Of a stretch of 10,685 bases of DNA, positions 7,249 to 10,685 are shown piece after piece (position 1 is the stretch's first letter; each line of letters opens with the position of its first letter). Made by a program: the position numbers and the translations under genes. The stretch lies in NCBI GenBank assembly GCA_025355035.1, contig JANXLS010000100.1, positions 1 to 10,685 of the forward strand, given 5' to 3'. This DNA is from Planctomycetota bacterium. GTDB taxonomy: Bacteria > Planctomycetota > SZUA-567 > H5-PLA8. The notes beneath the pieces were generated by a model that ran no database searches, was not told the origin of the DNA, and saw only the letters and a list, made by a program, of their open reading frames with translations.

Positions 7249-7709
7249 GTGCCGACAATGGACACGAACGGAATGGGGCCAAGTTGGCGCGAGTCCAGGC
7301 CCATGAAGGTGTCATCCACGAGGAGATACGCGCAGCCTCGAGGGACTTTCGTTTCGGGCATCGTCCACGTGCCGGTGTTTATTTTTCCGACGACCGGCGC
7401 ACCGTTCACGAGCACGGCTTTCGTTGAGACTTCAACGCGGTTGCCTTCGATGCCGATGATTCGGGCGATGCGCATCGGGACGTTGTCGCTGGGCGTTCGA
7501 AACGCGACGAAGTCGCCGGACTTGAGATCGGTGATCGACGCGATCGATGTATCGACGCCGTAACCGCCTTCCGGGAAATTCGTTGCGTCCATGCTTTTGT
7601 CGCCGGTTTCGATCGTCGCGCGCGTACGGTGCTTGAAGAGCCAGAAGCACAGCACGATGATCGCGCAGACAAACATAACTTTCAGCGTCGAATGGATGAT
7701 TTCAGTCAC
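7230..7709 (-). CDS. Signal peptidase I-like protein (S26 family), catalytic Lys apparently missing
   Basis: This 159-residue protein has one N-terminal membrane helix (about residues 10-25), then 'TGDKSMD', where Ser39-Met40 matches the nucleophile motif of signal peptidase I. The box E-like 'DDTFMGLDSRQLGPIPFVSIVG' region (residues 132-152) matches the family signature GDN-x-x-x-S-x-DSR-x-x-G-x-(V/I)-P. 'SGDFVAFRTP' and 'VLVNGAPV' also fit. The segment that normally reads 'Y-I-K-R-V-x-G-L-P-G-D' is here 'MRIARIIGIEGN', so Ala82 stands where the catalytic general-base Lys would be. The protein is small for LepB (usually longer, with two TM segments) and lacks the large cap domain. GTG at 7709 was chosen because GGAG lies eight bases upstream; a longer ATG start at 7787 would translate the upstream palindrome. 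It is the first gene of the minus-strand cluster. The fold is confident; protease activity is uncertain. Confidence 0.83.
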   Translation of the reverse strand: MTEIIHSTLKVMFVCAIIVLCFWLFKHRTRATIETGDKSMDATNFPEGGYGVDTSIASITDLKSGDFVAFRTPSDNVPMRIARIIGIEGNRVEVSTKAVLVNGAPVVGKINTGTWTMPETKVPRGCAYLLVDDTFMGLDSRQLGPIPFVSIVGTVKPSH

Positions 7710-7717
7710 GAGTCGAA

Positions 7718-7721
7718 CTCC
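7718..7721 (-). promoter_or_regulatory. Shine-Dalgarno that fixes the GTG start of the signal peptidase-like gene
   Basis: On the minus strand GGAG (7721-7718) is followed by eight bases and then GTG (7709). The alternative ATG at 7787 has no such site and would add 26 residues encoded by the palindromic leader. Confidence 0.6.
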
Positions 7722-7744
7722 GGGAGCTGTTATGGGATTCTTCC

Positions 7745-7791
7745 GTGTGTGCCACGGCTTGACTGTACCCAGCCACATCCGTGCCACACAG
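7745..7791. repeat. REP-like imperfect palindrome in the leader region
   Basis: GTGTGCCACGG (7747-7757) and CCGTGCCACAC (7779-7789) form an inverted repeat with one mismatch; an outer pair makes it 12 positions long. The loop is 21 nt. Because of the mismatch, GTGCCAC also occurs as a direct repeat (7749-7755, 7781-7787). It lies in the untranslated leader of the minus-strand operon. Similar GTGCCAC...GTGGCAC palindromes occur dispersed in planctomycete genomes; that link is from memory and unproven here. Confidence 0.55.
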
Positions 7792-7812
7792 AAAGGTTGT
7801 TGCGAACCATCA

Positions 7813-7839
7813 GTTATAAGGGGCGTTTTACGGCGTCAA
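7813..7839 (-). promoter_or_regulatory. Candidate sigma-70 promoter of the minus-strand cluster
   Basis: On the minus strand TTGACG (7839-7834) and TATAAC (7818-7813) each match five of six consensus bases. The spacer is 15 bp, shorter than the preferred 17. An A/T-rich stretch (about 7837-7857) lies upstream like an UP element. It would give a leader of about 95 nt containing the palindrome before the GTG at 7709. Confidence 0.45.
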
Positions 7840-7855
7840 AATCAAAAAACCAAAT

Positions 7856-7883
7856 TTGAATGCTCCGGAAGTCGTGATAGACT
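7856..7883 (+). promoter_or_regulatory. Candidate extended -10 promoter of the coiled-coil gene
   Basis: TTGAAT (7856-7861), a 16-bp spacer and TAGACT (7878-7883) are preceded by TG one base upstream of the -10 box, the extended -10 pattern. Transcription would begin near 7890, about 55 bases before the ATG at 7945. It is back to back with the minus-strand candidate and shares its A/T-rich core. Confidence 0.45.
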
Positions 7884-7944
7884 CTCGTTCTTTAGTTGAT
7901 TGAGTCCGTTTGTGAGCGCTTCGACACGACCCGGAATTGTCACC

Positions 7945-8388
7945 ATGCCGTTGCCACCTATCACGCATACGTTGAGTGCCTTCGAGCAGATTGAAATACT
8001 GCGCCACGAGATCGAACAATTCGAAGAGGAATTGAAGAAATCGGAGTCGAATATCCGCACTGTGTTGTATCAGATTGAAAAACAGCGCTTCCTGATGTCG
8101 GTCCATCCGATTTTCAACACCGGGCAGATCGTCCCGGAGAGCGATACGTTGCCGGAGATGTACACCGCGCGCGAAACATTGGCGAGCGCATTGGATGCGA
8201 TGAAACGATTGCTGGCGGATTTGGAAGCAGCATCCGGAGGCGCGCCGATACGGATGCCGCAACAACAGCGCCCGGCGCAGGTGCCGGCGCGATCACCCGC
8301 AGGGATTCCGTTTCAGTCGGCCCCGCAGCAGGCTCATCCGCAACCCGGCACGCCGCCTGTGCGGAAGAATCGATTTGACGCTTTTTAA
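7945..8388 (+). CDS. Small coiled-coil protein with Pro/Gln-rich tail, unknown
   Basis: This 147-residue soluble protein is not one I recognise. Residues 8-50 form a long charged amphipathic helix with heptad spacing ('FEQIEILRHEIEQFEEELKK'). Residues 70-96 form a second helix. Residues 97-147 are low-complexity and rich in Pro, Gln, Ala and Arg, so probably disordered, ending in 'KNRFDAF'. There is no signal peptide or membrane segment. ATG at 7945 is preferred; TTG at 7900 and GTG at 7912 are in frame but lie close to the predicted transcription start. No start has a strong Shine-Dalgarno. The stop TAA overlaps the start of the next gene (TAATG), so the two products are probably made together. 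Adaptor or oligomerisation functions are plausible but not shown. Confidence 0.72.
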   Translation: MPLPPITHTLSAFEQIEILRHEIEQFEEELKKSESNIRTVLYQIEKQRFLMSVHPIFNTGQIVPESDTLPEMYTARETLASALDAMKRLLADLEAASGGAPIRMPQQQRPAQVPARSPAGIPFQSAPQQAHPQPGTPPVRKNRFDAF

Positions 8389-8951
8389 TGCCCGAGAGTA
8401 TGAACTCCATGACAAGACCCGCGCCGGGTCGCGATGCGTCGAAGCGCTTTTTTGAAGCGCTGAAAACGCGGAGCCCCCAGCGCTTTTATTTGGAAAACGA
8501 CGCCATGAAAGACAAAGAAAAGTCGAAGGACAAAAACAGCGAAAAGGAAGCCGCGAAGGGCAAGAAGCACCACGCGCCGTCCAAACGGCAGAAGGCGGTT
8601 TCCAAACGTGTGCCGAAGGTCGTGGATGAAGACGATCCGGAAATCGAATCGAAGCTCGAAGAGCCGGACGACGACGAGCCGATCGAAATCGAACCCGATG
8701 ATGACGCCGAACTGGAACCCGACGATCTGGAAGATATCGTCGAAGAGGAAGAAATCGTGATTCCGCCGCCCCCGGGCAAGGGTGCCAAGAGCCGCCGCAG
8801 CGGTCGTCATGCGGCTGAAGGGGCCGGCAAGAATGGCGCAGATCCGGCGAAGCCGCAAACACGTTTGGGACTGATTCGGACTCGTCACGAATCCATGAAG
8901 CGCGAGATCGACCAGATTCGCGAGGATTTGGATGCGGAAGAAGAGGATTAG
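8388..8951 (+). CDS. Highly charged, disordered protein with Lys-rich and Asp/Glu-rich blocks
   Basis: This 187-residue protein is predicted to be mostly disordered. Residues 41-77 are strongly basic ('KDKEKSKDKNSEKEAAKGKK' and what follows). Residues 80-122 are strongly acidic ('EEPDDDEPIEIEPDDDAELE' and flanks). A short Pro/Gly/Arg-rich linker comes next (126-140). A final helical segment at 160-187 starts 'RLGLIRTRHESMKREIDQI' and ends in 'AEEED'. The first ATG shares a base with the previous stop (TAATG), suggesting translational re-initiation. ATGs at 8400, 8409 and 8505 are alternatives; the one at 8505 would begin the protein exactly at the Lys-rich block. No known domain is visible. 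Such charge-block proteins can bind nucleic acid or chaperone basic partners, but that is inference. Confidence 0.68.
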   Translation: MPESMNSMTRPAPGRDASKRFFEALKTRSPQRFYLENDAMKDKEKSKDKNSEKEAAKGKKHHAPSKRQKAVSKRVPKVVDEDDPEIESKLEEPDDDEPIEIEPDDDAELEPDDLEDIVEEEEIVIPPPPGKGAKSRRSGRHAAEGAGKNGADPAKPQTRLGLIRTRHESMKREIDQIREDLDAEEED

Positions 8952-8960
8952 AAACGACGG

Positions 8961-8998
8961 CTTTAACATCGAATAACGCGAATAAACGGCGAATAAGC
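8961..8998. repeat. Degenerate GAATAA short repeat
   Basis: Three copies of GAATAA are spaced 9 and 11 bases apart, each preceded by C. The lead-in CTTTAACA is identical to the one before the repeat at 4951, and CGAATAACG (8970-8978) recurs at 4919-4927. Confidence 0.5.
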
Positions 8999-9127
8999 TA
9001 TAGGGAGCCAAATAGAGGTCTGCGGCGGCAAGGGATTGCTTGGCTGTGGTGTATAGACACTTCTTGCTTCCTTTTGAAATAAGTAAACGACACGACCTGC
9101 TTTGGGACACCAATCGCAACCCGCTTC

Positions 9128-9131
9128 GAGG
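9128..9131 (+). promoter_or_regulatory. Shine-Dalgarno of acs
   Basis: GAGG lies seven bases before the ATG at 9139. This supports a start that includes the Lys-rich N-terminal tail. Confidence 0.6.
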
Positions 9132-9138
9132 CATCGAC

Positions 9139-10685
9139 ATGGCAAAGAGTTCCGCCAAAAAATCCAAATCCGATACAAAAGAAAAATCCAGCAAAAAGGC
9201 TGCGGCCGAGAAAAACGCGAAGGCGGGGGCACCCACTGTCGCCAGCGAGGCGGTTGATCATTTGTCTCAGGAATCGCGGGTTTTTAAACCGTCGAAAGCG
9301 TTTTCGAAACAGGCGCATGTCAAGTCGATGGACGAGTACAAAGCGATGCATAAGGAGTCGATTAACAAGCCGGAGAAGTTCTGGCCGAAGATCGCTTCTC
9401 AGATGCACTGGTTCAAGACGTGGAAGAAGGTGCTGGATTGGAAACTGCCTGACGCGAAGTGGTTTGTGGGCGGCAAGACGAACGTAGCGTACAACTGCCT
9501 TGACCGGCATCTCACCACGCATCGCCGGAATAAGGCGGCGATCCTATGGGAAGGTGAACCGGGCGACACGCGCACGATCACGTACAACGAATTGCATCGC
9601 GATGTGTGCCGCTTCGCGAACGTTTTGAAGGGCCTCGGCATCGGGAACGGCGATCGCGTGGCGATCTACATGCCGATGGTGCCGGAACTGCCGGTGGCGA
9701 TGCTGGCGTGCGCGCGCATCGGCGCGGCGCATTCGGTTGTGTTCGGCGGGTTCTCGTCAACGGCGCTGGTCGATCGCATCAACGATTGCGGCGCGAAGTT
9801 GGTGGTCACGGCGGATGGCGGCTATCGGCGCGGGTCGGTTGTGAATTTGAAGAAAGCGGTCGATGACGCGTTGCCGAAATGTCCGACGGTCAAAGACGTC
9901 GTCGTGTTGAAACGCACGGGTTCTGAAGTCACGATGGCGTCGGGGCGGGATCATTGGTGGAGTGATTTGATGGCTGGGGTCAGCGCGGAATGCGCTGCGG
10001 AAGAGCTGGACTCCGAACAGCTGCTCTTCATCCTTTACACGTCCGGATCGACGGGGAAGCCGAAGGGCATTTTCCATACGACCGGCGGGTACATGACTCA
10101 CGCCTACCTCACGACGAAGCTGGTCTTTGATTTGAATGACCAGGATATTTATTGGTGCACGGCGGACATCGGTTGGGTGACGGGGCACACATATGTTTGC
10201 TACGGGCCGCTGTTAAACGGCGCGACGCAGGTCATGTACGAAGGCGCGCCGAACTTTCCGGAACCGGATCGGTTCTGGCAGATCATTGCGAAGTATGGCG
10301 TCAATATTCTGTACACGGCGCCGACGGCGATTCGCGCATTTATCAAATGGGGCGAGCACTTCCCGATGAAGCACAATTTGTCATCGCTGCGGTTGTTGGG
10401 CAGCGTTGGCGAGCCGATCAATCCGGAAGCGTGGATGTGGTACCACAAAGTCATTGGCGGTGAACGCTGCCCGATTGTGGATACGTGGTGGCAGACTGAA
10501 ACGGGCGGCATCATGCTTTCGCCGATGCCTGGAGCCGTGCCGACGAAGCCGGGCTGCGCGACGCTGCCCATGCCGGGGATTTTGCCGGAAGTTGTGGACA
10601 AGGCGACGGGCAAGAAAGTACCGAACGGGACCGGCGGCGTATTGGTTATTCGCAAGCCGTGGCCGGGGATGTTGCGCGGGATTTG
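9139..10685 (+). CDS. acs: Acetyl-CoA synthetase, 3' truncated by window end
   Basis: This enzyme converts acetate, ATP and CoA to acetyl-CoA via acetyl-AMP. The 515 residues present match Acs closely. They include 'NCLDRHL', 'ELHRDVCRFAN', 'VAIYMPMVPELPVAMLACAR' and the P-loop 'YTSGSTGKPKG' (residues 300-310). Further matches are 'IYWCTADIGWVTGHTYVCYG', 'NILYTAPTAIRA', 'LGSVGEPINPEAW' and 'DTWWQTETGG' (448-457). The frame is open to the window edge. The C-terminal domain with the acetylatable catalytic Lys lies beyond it, so activity control by acetylation cannot be judged. Compared with E. coli Acs, the motifs are shifted by about 36 residues because of an extra N-terminal tail rich in Lys, Ala and Ser (residues 1-35). 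The ATG has a good GAGG upstream, so the tail is probably translated. The gene appears to be separate from the charged-protein gene (187-nt gap). Confidence 0.97.
   Translation, partial: MAKSSAKKSKSDTKEKSSKKAAAEKNAKAGAPTVASEAVDHLSQESRVFKPSKAFSKQAHVKSMDEYKAMHKESINKPEKFWPKIASQMHWFKTWKKVLDWKLPDAKWFVGGKTNVAYNCLDRHLTTHRRNKAAILWEGEPGDTRTITYNELHRDVCRFANVLKGLGIGNGDRVAIYMPMVPELPVAMLACARIGAAHSVVFGGFSSTALVDRINDCGAKLVVTADGGYRRGSVVNLKKAVDDALPKCPTVKDVVVLKRTGSEVTMASGRDHWWSDLMAGVSAECAAEELDSEQLLFILYTSGSTGKPKGIFHTTGGYMTHAYLTTKLVFDLNDQDIYWCTADIGWVTGHTYVCYGPLLNGATQVMYEGAPNFPEPDRFWQIIAKYGVNILYTAPTAIRAFIKWGEHFPMKHNLSSLRLLGSVGEPINPEAWMWYHKVIGGERCPIVDTWWQTETGGIMLSPMPGAVPTKPGCATLPMPGILPEVVDKATGKKVPNGTGGVLVIRKPWPGMLRGI

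Larger units (their letters stand above)
8952..9138. other. Spacer upstream of acs with GAATAA repeats
   Basis: This 187-nt gap holds CTTTAACA (8961-8968) followed by three GAATAA units at 8971, 8980 and 8991 in CG-rich spacing. It also holds the acs Shine-Dalgarno. I see no convincing -35/-10 pair and no terminator hairpin with a T-tract, so the acs promoter is unresolved. Confidence 0.4.

Noticed and set aside
7710..7787. Longer start for the signal peptidase-like protein (ATG at 7787)
   Set aside because: The added residues come from the palindromic element; GTG at 7709 has a GGAG at ideal distance.
7900..7944. TTG/GTG starts for the coiled-coil gene
   Set aside because: They lie within about 25 bases of the predicted transcription start and add residues with no helix pattern. 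ATG at 7945 is more likely, though not certain.
9035..9090. Possible acs promoter (TTGCTT, TATAGA, TAGACA elements)
   Set aside because: The elements do not pair at a workable spacing, and no sigma-54 pattern fits.
8385..9236. 283-residue minus-strand reading frame, partly hydrophobic
   Set aside because: It runs opposite the charged protein gene and the acs start. Its Phe/Leu/Arg-rich sequence is the complement of Lys/Glu codons, and it has no Shine-Dalgarno or recognisable domain.
1..10685. Defence system, prophage, transposon, CRISPR array, tRNA or rRNA
   Set aside because: No nuclease, transposase, integrase or phage protein motifs, no regularly spaced long repeats, and no tRNA/rRNA sequence was recognised on either strand.

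Overview
This is a 10.7 kb bacterial window of moderately high GC, densely packed with protein genes. I see no RNA genes, insertion sequences, phage genes or CRISPR arrays. The gene style suggests Planctomycetota or a neighbouring lineage. Four signs point that way: an N-terminal basic patch plus an 'RWFRFSLRTLLLVSF' membrane anchor; a zinc ribbon-anchored prenyltransferase/squalene-cyclase-like toroid protein; a mammalian/plant-type PTPMT1 phosphatase, a type reported in Rhodopirellula; and long tracts of lineage-specific envelope proteins. This assignment is inference, because the window holds no marker gene.

Layout. (1) Positions 2-2806, plus strand: the 3' part of a protein with two diverged copies of a secretin/STN-like module, followed 9 nt later by a membrane-anchored beta-propeller-like protein. 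(2) A small hairpin (2807-2825) separates these from a convergent minus-strand cluster. (3) Positions 2839-7709, minus strand, transcribed in the order signal peptidase I-like protein (7709-7230), TPR plus Ig-like membrane protein (7196-5013), zinc-ribbon/TM/toroid protein (4906-3410) and PTPMT1-type phosphatase (3375-2839). The gaps are 33, 106 and 34 nt, so this is probably one operon of envelope-related functions. (4) Positions 7710-7944: a divergent regulatory region with a good promoter candidate on each strand around a shared AT-rich core, and a REP-like palindrome in the leader of the minus-strand operon. (5) Positions 7945-8951, plus strand: a small coiled-coil protein and a highly charged, disordered protein coupled through a TAATG stop/start overlap. 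(6) Position 9139 to the window end: acetyl-CoA synthetase (acs), cut off by the window edge, with an unusual Lys/Ala-rich N-terminal tail.

The most interesting points are these. The signal peptidase-like protein keeps the nucleophile Ser and the box E signature but has Ala where the catalytic Lys normally sits. A 20-bp tandem duplication covers its stop codon. It sits in a cluster with a eukaryote-like lipid phosphatase and two membrane-anchored proteins of unknown function. Two spacers carry short degenerate repeats that share the same lead-in, CTTTAACA. I found no clear new system of the defence or mobile type. The minus-strand cluster is the best candidate for an undescribed envelope-processing unit.
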